A stretch of DNA of 64,000 nucleotides from Rotaria sp. Silwood1 (taxonomy: Eukaryota > Rotifera > Eurotatoria > Philodinida > Philodinidae). This document shows, piece after piece, positions 1 through 12,013 of the stretch. A program made the translations under genes and the position numbers. Each line of letters begins with the position of its first letter. The stretch's first letter is position 1. The stretch covers positions 18,688-82,687 of the forward strand of contig CAJNOP010000857.1 in the NCBI GenBank assembly GCA_905250075.1, written 5' to 3'. The notes under the pieces were generated by a model. That model made no database searches. It was not told the origin of the DNA and worked only from the letters and a program-made list of their open reading frames with translations.

Positions 1-504
1 TAAGAAAGAAAATAATCTGAATGAGAGACATTTAATATGTCACAAGTAGAATCGCCCTCCCATAGCTGTAGTTCTGATAATATTTTCACAATTGCTTTTT
101 AAATCAAACATAGTGATTTGATCACTGGTTTGTTCAAAATTTTAAAATGTATTCGTTTGATCTAGAAAGACTTATTAAACGATGCAATGCAGTTTGTAAA
201 AATATAATCATTCGATAGTGATCTAGAGTATCGGCCAGTTTCTTAGAATCTAATATAAATCTTGTTCAAGTTATTAATCATAAATACCACGATTGTATTA
301 CGGTGTCCAGATCGAAAAATCAGATATAACATCATGTAATACAAGATAAAATTGTTCAAAACAATCTTAGTTTCAGTAATCTTATACTAAGTTGTACTAT
401 AAGATTTCTAATAGTTCAATGATTGTTGGATCAAAGATCTGATCAATTCTTTTCTTTTTTATATTATTTGATCCAAGTTGTTACTTGAGATCGAGAAAAG
501 TCTT
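1..504. other. Intergenic, nothing recognised
   Basis: AT-rich sequence with no long open frame, no clear repeat and no splice-supported exon that I could see. Confidence 0.5.
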
Positions 505-1106
505 CTATTCAAAAGAAAATGTTATTACTTTGCTCAATGGACTTGAATTTTCTTCCCGTACTGGTGATATTGGATTTATTTTGTATGGATTCCTTAAGGG
601 CGTCACTATTCTCTTTGGATATGTTGATGATCGAGTTATCAATTGCACACGAGTAGATCGATGAAATCTATTGTTCTGATAGTTTAAAGATTGACTTCGC
701 TTTTTTGCATGATTCGGCAACGATATTCTCTTTACGAAATGACTTGATGATTGATTTGTTTGTTCGTTATTAGTTGAGTACCAAAATAATTTTTGGTGAT
801 TGTTCGATGATGAATTCATACTGTGTAAATCAAAAGGTGAATATGTTGATTGATTTGGATCGTTCCGTAAAAGATTTGTTGTGCTCTTATAGCTTGACGA
901 TCGACTTATTCTCTGTACATGAATTGATGAGTATCTTCTATTATTGTGATTATTTGTCAATTTCTTATTGTTTAAACTTTGACTAGTCCTCTGCAATGAT
1001 AATAAAATCTTTCTAATATATAATTGTATAGATATGAGTGATTACATACGATTATTTGCGATCGATTGACACTGCTAACTGTGATTTTATGAACTGATGA
1101 TGCCAT
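505..1106 (-). CDS. Small two-exon Ser/Arg/Asn-rich protein, unknown function
   Basis: I do not recognise a family. A hand-built model has exon 1 at 1106-1050 (ATG, 19 codons, phase 0), a 59-bp intron with GTATGT donor and TTGCAG acceptor, and exon 2 at 990-505 ending in a stop, giving about 180 residues. The product is basic, low in complexity and rich in Ser, Asn and Arg. It holds an internal imperfect repeat: the motif SRSSSY near the N-terminal third recurs as TRSSTY further on, each preceded by an Asn/Arg-rich stretch. There is no membrane segment or signal peptide. The intron length and phase fit argue for a real gene, but low-complexity frames can stay open by chance in AT-rich DNA. 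The gene could also have more exons upstream. Confidence 0.5.
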
Positions 1107-4100
1107 TTAAAAAATTACAGATTTATCTATCGTCAAAAAAAGTATTTCAAAATTCTCAAGTCTTGACTGGTGATATCAATTTATGTGTGAATAGAGAATG
1201 ATTTCTATGAACTTTGAATATTCTTATTATTGTTTACAATGAGATAGATTTATTAACCTTATTTTAGTCCAGCGCTTGAAACTTTGAGATGACAATCAAG
1301 TCCACCGGCTATGACTTTATGATTCTTAGTAGCATAACTTGATTCATACAAAACAGGAAAGTAATTACGTGAACTGTAGAATCGCAAACTCAAAAGACTA
1401 AACTATCTGTATCCTAGTATATCTTCTGTTTTGTTCTAGTATTAGTCAGAGTTGCAAATAGATTGTGAAATTGATAAAGGAACAACCGATTTTAATTTTA
1501 TTTTTATCCATTTTTGTTTGATAACGAAGCTTGAAATTTGAAACATGCTGTAACCATTGTTGCTGATTACAAAGAGATATAGTTCACATACTTCAAAAAA
1601 CGTGATTGAAATGCAGTCTCTAAGCAAATACCAATATATACTTGCACGATCTGTGATAGGGTCTCCAGGATACTTGTTATGATCTGGAAATGAAGGAAGA
1701 AATGAATTCAAAGGTTTACCTTATATATTTCTACATTCCTTTTCAATCTTTTTTCAACAAAATGTGTTTGAAACTCTTAACTAGCAAGCTTCTTATTGTT
1801 ATTGGAATCACAGCTCTCAATATTGAACTCATGGTGGACGCCGATCGTACAATGGATATCTCTGAGAGATTAGGTTGAATGCATTTTGTTATGATCACAA
1901 AAGTTACAATCATCATCTTTCTTTACTTTTCTATCAGCAATGGATGCCTTTGAAGAATTGAGAAACCTACAGTTGTATATCGTGTTAAGTCATAAATTAA
2001 AAATAAAAGTAGATAAAACTTCTCATTTCTTGTAAAGATATCATACGTTTACTTGGGAAAACTGGATCAAACAAAAGCATGAATAGACCCAGATGGATCA
2101 TTACAGTCGTCTGACACGATGTCTTAAACTGCCTAAAATAGTGAAGAAACGGCATGATTACTGTCCTCGAGGACAAAAACTGAGAACCATCTTTTTGGTG
2201 GTATTTTACGGTTTTTTTGAACGTTTTCCGTCAGCTCCGATAATAGGATATTTTTTCTCGGAATCTAAACGATACCGTTTAAGAACGTTTTCAGCGAATA
2301 ACAATCAATGATTTTTGAGCTGTATTTTAGTCTTATAATCTTAGAACAAATCTATCGACATAATTTATAATACTATCATGATACTTTTGAATGAAACTGA
2401 ACTGTCACGAAAAAAAATGACTTGCATGAATAGAATAAGATTACTCCGTTAGAAACAAATTTTTTTCCAAACATGTTGACTTCTCATTTGACCAAATCGA
2501 AATCTAAATTCGAATCCATAATATTAAAGCAATAAATTCGCAGACTGAGTTTACTCCAGGGTTATGTCTATACTTATCGAAATAACTAAGTAGCTTTCGT
2601 ATGTGATGTATCTATTCGATCTTATCAATTCATATAAACGATAGAAGATGCTGAATGTAGCCGACTAATGGTGTAATAACATGATAGCAAGGAAAAACGT
2701 TTTGAAATAAAGATTCAATAATTGTTTCTTAGAGCTTAAAGTTCTTTCCTGTGATATATGAAAGAAAAATACGAAGATTTAATACAATTCATTCTAGAAC
2801 AGCTTCCAGAAGAACTTACGCTGAATAAAATAAAATCTCTGTAAAAGAAAATGTATGCATAAAATACAATAGAAGTTTCTTATTTGCTGTCTTATGCGGA
2901 GAAAAAATAAAAGACATAATCAAATAAATATATGTTAGGATTGAATGCTGAATTATCAAAGGAAAAGAAGACCTTTAAACTTTTGTAAGAAAAACAAAAA
3001 AATGCCTGTATTTCGCTAAGCAATTAAAGATCCAATTAAGATTTGTTACTTCTGTTGAATATATGCACGAATATAGCAGAAAGATTGAAAGAAAAATGCT
3101 TCGATTGATATTCCGAAGAAGAAGTAGAATGGAGAAGAGATTTTCATTCTAGTTTTTTTTTTATTGATAAATCCAAAGAAAAAAATTAATCCGAATCAGA
3201 TAGAACAAAACATCTATCGATAAGTCGTTGATAAAATGTTCTACCTACATTTTTTTTCTCATAGAAATCCTATGATATTTCAAATAAAAAAATGAAATTT
3301 TTTATGTAAAATAGCGATATTTTCTAAGAATAGAAATATTTATAAGCAAAATATGTATTTAAAGTGATAAAATGGAAACTGAAAACTTTGCTGTTAAATT
3401 AACAGCATGAATCATAATCGATATATTCGAGTTCCATACTGACCATATCAATAGATTTTGAAGATATTTTTTTCCCCTTCATTACATGAATTGTTTAAAA
3501 AAACTTGTTCGATCTTATACCGTCTTCCTACTTTACGAATATTATTCAAGGAAGCATTGAGATTGAACATAGGTTCCTTCAGTTCTGAATTTAGTTGAAC
3601 TATGGCGCTGTTATATCGAATTAATTGTGCTTATGTAGCGAGTGTACAGACGATCAAAATAATTTACCGAAATATATCTTCAGTTGTTTCCTCATGGAAT
3701 TGTTAAATCAATAAGACTAGAGCAAAGGCACAAAAAAATTTTAAAGATCACATGCTAAACAACAACGCATGATTAACAGATTAATTAGAATTTTCATTTT
3801 AGTAAACTAATTTCTATGTTACAAATGTCTCTTGTAATACTCTTTGATTGAAATATAGTTTCATGTACAATCAGCATTGGAGTTTTATTCTCTATTCTTT
3901 TTTCTGGAGTAAATAAACTACACGAATCCATATAGAATCAATCAGTTTCATTGATGCTGCTATGTGAAAAAAACAAAATACAATTGTTTAATCGAATATG
4001 CATATATGACGTACTTTTAAAAAAAGCTTAGAGTGATTCCTTCAACTACATTCTAGTTGCTTTTCTATGAAATGGATGCGACACTTTGTACAATACTTTG

Positions 4101-4228
4101 TTCCGTTGTCAAAAAAGATCACATTTATTCTTCTTGATATATTTTGTTATCGAATAACAGATCAAGATTAATCATAAAATTATATCAATAGAAGTTTTCA
4201 TTGTTTATTTTGTGTTCTAATCAACGAC
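1107..4228. other. Intergenic, about 3.1 kb
   Basis: AT-rich DNA with scattered short open frames (for example 1442-1711 minus and 2093-2311 plus) that lack domain similarity or convincing splice sites. No transposon termini recognised. Confidence 0.5.
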
Positions 4229-4335
4229 TGGGTATGGGTGTGGAGGTAGAGGTGGAATGCTTATCTGTACCTACACGAACATGCATACGCACACCCATCG
4301 CCATTCATACATATTCCAACCACACCGGCACCCTC
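4229..4335. repeat. Telomere-like G/C hairpin, locus 1
   Basis: A G-rich tract (GGGTATGGGTGTGGAGG) is followed after a spacer by a C-rich tract (ACACCCATCGCC, then CCACACCGGCACCC). The two arms are imperfectly complementary and resemble degenerate TGTGGG and CCCACA repeats. Confidence 0.6.
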
Positions 4336-5337
4336 TATTAGCAAGTTTGAGAAGTCGGCGGTTTCAAGAAAATTCTCATAGTGATAAATTTATGAAAGTC
4401 TATATTTGAAAATTTCCTTCGACTTCTATACTGCGTAATTTAAGTGAATGATTACTTAGATTTAACCTTAGCAGTAGAAATCATTGATTAATTGGATCAT
4501 GCTTGTAAAATAAAGATTTCCATATCAGAATGATGTCTGTCGAACAATTTTCGAAGGGTTTTCTGATGAAACATGACGTTTACGGCTTTCATAGAGTCAT
4601 TATTAATTTGTTTTTTTTTCAATAAGACCTTGTTACTATATTTCTATGAAATTAAGTTTTTCAACATTATTGCAACACTCCTCCACTGTTTTATTTTCTT
4701 TTGAATCATTCTATTTATATGAGACATTTTTCTATTACTTCTTTTTAATGATAACAATTAATCATCATTGAATATCAATTTTATGTATTAATATAAGAAT
4801 TAAATCAAATAATTGAGGTGAATAACTACATATATTAGAAGTTAGTTGTTTATGTATGTTGATTTTTAACAATAGTCACAACAATTTTGAAGCTTGCAAG
4901 TATCTTAAAATATGTCAAGTTAATAATTCCATGTGTAGCTAGATAAAAGTACATCAAAGATATAGAAATTTAAAATAATTTAAAATAAACGAATTCATTA
5001 AAAGAAATATTTCTCACTTAGACAAGCGATAAATCTTTTTTACAGAGAATTATTATCAAGTATGTAGATATTTCGGTTTTTTAATTGCTTATCACTGATT
5101 AGTTTTAAACCTGTGCATTTATCCGTCGCATGCAATAGTTTTAGATAAGTCTATACTCTTCTTAGTACAATAAATAATCCATTTTCTATCATGATAGTTT
5201 TCTTCAATAAAATTGTAATGAATTGAATAATCTAAATGAATTTGTAGCTTATATGTAATTGTAGATTTTGACTATTTCACATTTTTTTCATGCAGTTATT
5301 GAATTTATCATGATATGAAAATTGATATAACTTGATT

Positions 5338-5412
5338 GGATGTGGGTGTGAGCACAAGCATAGTAATCACATCGAATCCCACAGCCACAGTCACACTGAA
5401 ATCCACACTACA
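5338..5412. repeat. Telomere-like G/C hairpin, locus 2
   Basis: GATGTGGGTGTGAG on the left faces a C-rich right arm with CCCACAGCCACAGTCACAC and further CACAC motifs, with a loop of about 25 bases between. Confidence 0.65.
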
Positions 5413-5646
5413 TGTACATCCCAAGTCTCACTTTAAGCATGTTAAAAATATATAGTACTGTTATTGAATGTTGAGCTGATGTGTAAGCCTCGACAAATAA
5501 ATATGAAAAGATAAATAACAAGACTGAAACAAGAAAAATATCTAATACTTTCGAGACATACAAAAACAAACATTATCGTCCTTAAGCTATCTTCGATGAA
5601 ATTATCTCTTACTCAGACTATTTACAACCTCTAAGAAGCCAAGTAA

Positions 5647-5691
5647 GGGTGTGGGTGTGAGTGCAGGTCTTCTTTGGATTCACATCCACAT
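5647..5691. repeat. Telomere-like G/C hairpin, locus 3
   Basis: GGGTGTGGGTGTGAGTG, a loop containing TCTTCTTTG, then ATTCACATCCACATC. A compact member, about 45 bp. Confidence 0.7.
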
Positions 5692-5931
5692 CGTCATTAT
5701 TAAGTTGTACAAATTTCATCTGAGTCTGAAAAATATTAGTCTTTCCAACTACTGAAAACTATTGAAACCCATAATTAGAAGTAGTCATAGATTCTTGCTT
5801 GTTTCAAGACAAAATGGATAAAATAGTCTATAAGTCAGTTTTCAAAATAAAGTCATTCTTTAGTTTAGTATGAATATGTGTGTAAACCGATATAAATGAT
5901 TAATACAAAGTAATTAGGTTAGTTGTTAATT

Positions 5932-6817
5932 TTAAGGCGTTGTACAGTAACGATACGACAAACAGCATGGGGCTGGTACTAAGTAAAAAACATAATAACT
6001 ACCGCAATTCGTCGCAATTATTGGTGAAAGTGAGTTGCTACATGAGTCACCAGTATAAAAACAAACATTTCCCACGGTAGTTGCACCTGTCGTCATTGGT
6101 AAGGTACCATTCCACCAGCCTGGATAAGAGGTACCACAGATGCTGGCTGTACTCAGCTGTGTTGTAACGAGTCGTGTACCACCGCCTGTAAATCGATACC
6201 ATCCGGCTGCCAGACTGTTATCCGCTCCACAACAAGATGATGCATGAGTATAAAGACGTGTTGAATCGGAATCGGTTGTATAAGTGAAACATTGTGCCGG
6301 AAGAACAGCAGCAGACCCAGCGGTTGATGCTATATCAAATAAGAAGCACAAAACTGTTTTTTCTATTGGTACAAGCTGATTGAAATTCAGTTTTTTCTCT
6401 ACCAAGGGAATTAGAGCAATAAGTTTTAGAAGTGTTAGAAGTTTGAATGTTCGGTGTTGTTTGTCTTACCAACTACCAATGCATACACCTCTATTCACAC
6501 TCGTGCTCTCACTTTTTATATAGGCATGTCTTCTTACCTGATAGATTAACATATAACGTGACCATCACAACCAACGATGTTGCGAAAAGAATTAATTCAA
6601 TGAATAGAAATAAAACATGTATCTCTGTAAATTGTGAGGATAGTGTAACATTATTATTACCACTAAGCATATCGAAAAGTAGAGATAGATAATTCTGCTT
6701 GCAAAAAATCAGTTTCATCTGATCTTTACCTTGCCGGTTCAATTAAAACCTGAGGTTGACTTATTTCATTGCTCAATGGACCAGTAATATCCGAAGCATT
6801 TAATTGACTGATTTGTT
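5932..6817 (-). CDS. Single-pass membrane protein with extracellular D8C (uromodulin/GP2-type) domain, 5' end unresolved
   Basis: Three exons join in consistent phase: 6817-6730 (phase 1 in, 2 out), 6662-6538 (out in phase 1) and 6329-5932 with the stop; introns are 67 and 208 bp with GTAAAG and GTAAGA donors. The middle exon encodes a hydrophobic span (FIELILFATSLVVMV) suiting a type II anchor. The last exon encodes a Cys-rich module with SCCG, WYRFTGGG, a CGTSYPGWWNG-type segment and a C-terminal Cys-Arg-Tyr-Cys-like end. This matches the eight-cysteine D8C domain next to ZP modules in uromodulin, GP2 and OIT3. No ZP domain follows. Its role is not known; adhesion or ligand binding is an inference. 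The start codon was not found; a possible further exon ends at 6946 before GTGAGT. Confidence 0.75.
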
Positions 6818-6946
6818 CTGTGAATAAAAATCCATATTTTATTTCAATATAAGAGGCATTTTCTGCTGAATTTCTATGGGGAAATCGTCGTCAGCGTACG
6901 AAAGTTTGTTCGATGTAGTATTCGAAAGTAGAAATGAATACTCACC

Positions 6947-9193
6947 TCTTATGAGCTTTTTATTTTTGGATGTTTTGTTGGAATTTTGAACGAATAAGAA
7001 AAAAGCTGTTTACTGAAGAAATAACTCTAAGTCAAATGAAACCTAATTTGAATGTTGAACAATTTTTCGGACACCTCTTTTTCCCACTGAGAAAGTCATA
7101 AAAAAAACGTGATCTCTAATGGACATATGATTCTAGACGTGCAATTTGAATTTACATAATAGAGGACCATAATCTTCTATACAAAAGAGGCGTGCGACGG
7201 TTCGATTTCATTCATCTTAGATAGTCGTGTTGCAAAAATCTCTAAATGCATAATTTATTAGTTTCATACATTTTTGATAAGCTATCTAGTATTGACCTCG
7301 AGAATGTCTAAAGAAAATTACGAAATGTATCGGTGATTTTGCTCACCATTATTCTCATACTTAAGTTAGTATTTTCAAAATGAGTAACATTCCGTAACTG
7401 AATTACTGCTTGCGTGGCTAGATAAAAGGTGAATTTATCCGATTTTATGAGAGTCGTTCGCTTTACTTTCTGTTTTTGCTTTTGAAATTTAGATTTAGCT
7501 TCGAAAATTCATGTGCCACTATTGTGCATATAAGAAATGTGGCATGGGATAACAAGGATGAGGATACGAAGTTAAAGATGGAATGATCATTCTCACTATC
7601 ATCAGACTGGTTAGTTTTGAAGCCGTCAAATACAAAAATTCCCACCAATTATCAAAATAATCGCGAAAGCACATGGTACAGACAGGATGTCTATGTTGGT
7701 TTCAAAGTCAACTACCCTTTAGTTGAGAAACAGATGTATATAAAGGACATCTAACCGTTAATTAAAAGCGAGAGAACTGCACCTTCCTGTGTTTCTGGTG
7801 GCTAGAACATTACATGTATGTGTGTGTGAAAAGCTAGAAGAATTATCTTGCTTTGAGTGTGTGAAGTCATCTATTACCATTGGAAAACTCATCGAGTCGG
7901 TGTTGTATAATTTTTTGAAGCCAACACAAGACTAATGGACTATTCCATAAGCGGGAACATAAATACCAAATACCAATCATATATTCAAATATTAATATTA
8001 TAACGCTAGCTTGCGAAGCATTTGTCGTGCATGCGTTTGTATAGCTGAACGCGGCGATTTTTTGAAATACCCAAATATGCCCAATAACGAACTAAATGAT
8101 ACAAAACACAACCATAAAATGAGCAAAAACAAAGACGCACTTGATGATACGACGATCTGTTTTCAAATGACACAGAACGCCGGCTGAAGTGCAGCTGCAA
8201 AAATATGAAATACAACATCACTTTCAACTAAAGAGCAGACTTCTCGAAGGATTAAATAACTATTGATTTTATGTTTAGACGGAAAATTTTTACCGAGCGC
8301 TACTATTCTCCGGCTCTCAGCCTATAACTAGCACGAAGCTTCAACATTTTTCACGAGTCGACAAGAAGGGGTACACGATGAAAGCTCCATGAAAAATAAA
8401 AAAAGCAAATTTGTACCTTGAGATTCATTACGTATATAAAAACAACCTCTGTAGGAGAAGATTACTGCAATGTCAAAACTTCTACGAACCAATCCAAGTA
8501 AAAATTGATTACAGTTCGCTCAGATAAAGATAGCAACACAGTTGAGTGCCAAAATACTTGATTTTTCTATGCAAGGGCAGAGGCATCGGTGTGTCTTAGG
8601 TAAGGATGTGTGATTACTTTACGAGAAGGCGCACAGCCATTCCATGCACACACATCCTACTTTAGCAATATGGAGGGGTTAAAATACAAAACTCCATGAA
8701 CACAATGTGCGGACAGAAATCCTGACCATCCCGAGCGTGTCAGTATAGCGATATGGGTCTCTAAGAAACCACTTCGTCTTTTCTATAGCTTCCCATATAC
8801 AATAACTTTCGCTACTCATAAAAAGATAATAAGTACTACCAATAGTTTGTGCTACATCATTTCTACTTTTTTGAAAGATCGAGACTGGCAAAAATTTTGA
8901 CTCCACTGAAGTTTTAAGACGCAGAAAATGTTGTCTCTTCATTGGTTAAAAGTCACTTGTTTGTTTGTATCATTCGCCGTAGACAGTGGAGCGTGATATT
9001 TAACGTAAAAGCATCTCACTATGATTGAGTCATGATTATTCTTGAGACGATAACACAGAACTGAAAAATGAGACTATTGATGCTGTGTCGCTTGCAGTGC
9101 CATACTATGAGCATTACAATAAGACTTCTCTGAAAATCTATTTCAACTTCTACTTAGGAAAACCATCTGGCAGAAACGTGGAAAAAGGCTTAC
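6947..9193. other. Intergenic, about 2.2 kb
   Basis: No convincing gene. Short frames such as 8006-8227 and 8679-8942 (minus) have no family signature. A degenerate telomere-like hairpin lies at 8,588-8,659. Confidence 0.45.
8588..8659. repeat. Degenerate telomere-like hairpin, locus 4
   Basis: GGTGTGTCTTAGG and AAGGATGTGTG on the left pair with CACACACATCCT on the right. The repeats are weak, but the arm order matches the other loci. Confidence 0.45.
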
Positions 9194-9368
9194 TCGGTAA
9201 CGGCTGCAATGATATGAATGAGGACAACGACAATACCGCATACACCGTGGACAATAAGAAAGATGCATATCATTCGTTCATTATAACAATTGTTCAGAAA
9301 GACGGCACCAATTACCATGGCAACAACGAACATAATGAATATGAGCGAAAGCTGCACATGATAGGAAA
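9194..9368 (-). pseudogene. TMEM272-like membrane exon, probably a gene remnant
   Basis: A minus-strand exon bounded by a TTTTTCAG acceptor and a GTAAGC donor (phase 1 in, 2 out) encodes two membrane spans. The first runs through IFIMFVVAMVIGAVFL. The linker NNCYNERMI carries the Cys expected between spans 1 and 2 of TMEM272-like proteins. The second span is IFLIVHGVCGIVVVLI. That layout is the hallmark of this small four-pass family of unknown function. No downstream exon in a compatible phase follows: each acceptor I tried leads quickly to a stop. No first exon was found either. I read it as a decayed copy, though a split gene with missed exons is possible. Confidence 0.4.
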
Positions 9369-10957
9369 CTGAAAAATTCAAAGATGACACAGGCACTTTT
9401 TGACTTTTGCACCCCTCGAACACCATTGATTAAGTTTCCATCTTAAGCAGACGATATCATTGAAACAAGACTTCTCTGACTAAGAAGATATGCTAGTCAC
9501 ATGAAAGCTTCGTGACATGCAAGTGTCTAATAAACGTCTGAAGTGACAATGGTGAGCGAAACTTTTTTAAAATGAAAACATTGTCAGCATCTAACGATAA
9601 GAATAATGAAAGACATTTCATTATACGATGCGAACATGCCGTCTTGTTTAATATTATTGATCTTAATTTACGGATAACATCTCATTCGATAAATGTTCGC
9701 AAGGTTTTTGAAACGTTCCTAGGTTTTCTCGTATCAAAAGGGCATAATTTGGTGGACGAAGCTTTCACATCTCTTGTATCATTTTAATTAAAAACCAAGG
9801 AAAACTGAGCTCATCCGATCTCGAGAGCTCACCATCATTAGTGGAATGCTCATCATCCATCATGAACACGTTTTCTTCGTCTCGCTCACATTGCTTATAC
9901 ATGATGCACAATATTTGTATGATCTGCTACCTTTATATGTAGGCAAACATAAAAATATGCTATTGAAAAAAAAAAAGAAATTCTTCTATTTACTTTTGAC
10001 TGACGGCTCGTTTGCGTCAAAGTCTGCAAATAATTGTTGGTAGGAGAGAGTCGTAGAAGAAAGACTTGCAGACAGAAACGAAAAGTAAACAAGTAGCACG
10101 ACTAAAACATCGCTAAGTCTTCTACTGAAAGGAGAATAAAATTCTTCTCTCTATAGCATATGTTGAATTGGGTGTGGGGGTGTGGGGGTGTGGGGGTGTG
10201 TGGGTGTGGGTGGGTGGTGTGGGTGTGGGTGTGGGTGTGTTCTTCTGATCTACCACTACATCCGTGTGAACACCCACCTCCCACCTCCCACATCCACATT
10301 CCCCACCCACCCCCATGTTAAATCGGTACCTTGGGTGTGGGTGAGTATGAATGTGAACGAAATTGAGATCCATATCGACACCTCACATCAAAATATACAC
10401 ACCCTACCCTTGGACGCATAGATAATAATGCTCTTTTGATTCATATGCTTGAAAAAATTTGCTAAAAATGAGTTGCAAGGTTTTGCATTTCGACTTTTAT
10501 TCTGAATAAAAGAGGCGATTGAATTGAACCTTAAATAGTACTTTGTGAAGTAGATTCTACGCTATTGAATCATTTATAATACTTGTAAATTTGATTCATT
10601 TTCAGTCATGATATGGATTGGAAAAGAAATCTCAAGAAAAAAATATTGGAGTTTGACAGGTTAGCTAAGGGTAGTTTACTTATATCTCTTCACAACCATA
10701 TTAACATTTTACCGGAATATTGTGGCTTTTGTATATAAGTATTATGATCTTTTAAACTAAATATCAAAAACCAAAATCTGGAATATAATTCCAGACGGCG
10801 CGATCTATAACCTGATGAGATCTCTGTTAAGTACAAATCCAAAGATCAATATCGAATCTGTTGATTTTGTAAAAGTACAAAAGACATTATTATTTCTAAA
10901 TGACATCAAATTTTATTAAAACTTTGTTAATGCTTATCATTAAAAATAACAAGGTAA
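9369..10957. other. Intergenic with a double telomere-like hairpin
   Basis: No supported gene. Open frames across 10,102-10,421 arise from the G-rich and C-rich repeats themselves. A plus-strand frame at 9572-9787 has no recognisable features. Confidence 0.5.
10170..10409. repeat. Telomere-like G/C hairpins, locus 5 (two in tandem)
   Basis: First unit, 10,170-10,314: about 70 bp of GGGTGTGGGGG and GGGTGTGGGTGTG repeats, a loop with TTCTTCTGATC, then CACCCACCTCCC and CCCCACCCACC repeats. Second unit, 10,332-10,409: GGGTGTGGGTGAG, a spacer, then ACACACCCTACCC. Both follow the G-then-C order. The block lies about 550 bp past the GPCR stop codon. Confidence 0.85.
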
Positions 10958-12013
10958 TTAACGAGTTTGACTATAAGCTAGTGTCTTTTTACAACGAATT
11001 AAAGCTGAAAAAACACGACGAAATTGTCTAGTTGTACAATAGAATATAAGAAATGCAAATGTATTCTTAATAAAACTTATAGAAAAACCAATAGAAAAAA
11101 TCAGATTAATAATACCAATATTGAGACATGTTTTCGGTGGATTATAATTTATGTAAATTTGAGCAAAAAGTATTGGAAATACTGTCATTGGAAAAAGTAA
11201 ATCAAGACATACTAAAATTTTTGCTATTGAACATAAACGATCACGATCATTTTGTGGTATAATTGAAGAAATTCGACTATGCCGTTTATCATAAACAAAT
11301 TTATTTTGTCTAGTTAAATAAACACTTCGAATAATAAGTATAAAACAAATAAACATAATTAAAATTGGCATAATAGCAAATATAATTAGATTATAAATAG
11401 GCCAAATTGTTTTTAAAAAATATTGATAATGTCTATTCGATGATTGACAATGATAATAAAAAAAATTCTCCAAAACACATTGATTCTTTGGTAAAGTTTC
11501 AGTAATAATTGTATCATTAAAAAATATAAGAAAATGAAAATTAGCAAAAAAAGAAAAAATAATTAAAATTATGCAAATAATGTTTGCTGATTGTTGACGA
11601 CATAAAATTAATTTTAATGAATTTTCTGTAACATATAAACAACGATCAATATTAATCATTACAATAAGCCAAATAAATAAATAACGTAAAAAATAAGTAA
11701 GAAAAAACATAAATTTACATGTTATAGGAAGAAGATTTTTTATTAATATTTCATTATCAATTAGAAATGGTAGAAAATAATGATATGTTATATCAACATT
11801 AATTATTAAAATATTTACTATGCATAGAACAGTAAAATAAATATATATAGATAATCGATTGATCCAACGAATAAATATAATTAATGAAAAAATATTACCA
11901 ATCGTACCAAGAATTATAAATCCTATCGACCAAATAGGGTAAATCCAATGAGATATATTTGTTAATTTTATATATTTATCAAAATCAATAGGTAAACTAT
12001 CATGGTTTGACAT
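10958..12013 (-). CDS. Class A (rhodopsin-like) G-protein-coupled receptor
   Basis: A single open frame encodes a seven-pass protein of about 351 residues when started at the ATG at 12013. A longer frame reaches 12109, but the extra 32 codons look like leader or intron sequence. Class A marks are present: Gly-Asn in TM1 (N40), Asp in TM2 (D74), paired Cys at C99 (TM3) and C179 (loop 2), and Asp-Arg-Cys at the end of TM3 (123-125, in place of DRY). There is a Pro in TM5 (P216), and TM7 ends NTFAFLIFY, a relaxed form of NPxxY. Helix 8 is basic. It is expected to signal through heterotrimeric G proteins at the plasma membrane. The ligand cannot be read; divergent, peptide-receptor-like orphans of this size are common in rotifers. 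It is intronless, or has a 5' intron ahead of this exon. Confidence 0.88.
   Translation of the reverse strand: MSNHDSLPIDFDKYIKLTNISHWIYPIWSIGFIILGTIGNIFSLIIFIRWINRLSIYIYFTVLCIVNILIINVDITYHYFLPFLIDNEILIKNLLPITCKFMFFLTYFLRYLFIWLIVMINIDRCLYVTENSLKLILCRQQSANIICIILIIFSFFANFHFLIFFNDTIITETLPKNQCVLENFFYYHCQSSNRHYQYFLKTIWPIYNLIIFAIMPILIMFICFILIIRSVYLTRQNKFVYDKRHSRISSIIPQNDRDRLCSIAKILVCLDLLFPMTVFPILFAQIYINYNPPKTCLNIGIINLIFSIGFSISFIKNTFAFLIFYCTTRQFRRVFSALIRCKKTLAYSQTR

Larger units (their letters stand above)
4336..5931. other. Intergenic with two telomere-like hairpins
   Basis: No gene seen. The stretch holds the hairpin loci at 5,338-5,412 and 5,647-5,691, listed separately. The nearer one sits about 240 bp beyond the stop codon of the D8C gene. 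Confidence 0.5.

Noticed and set aside
10102-10421. Overlapping minus and plus frames of about 65-83 codons
   Set aside because: Products of the locus 5 hairpin repeats in several frames.
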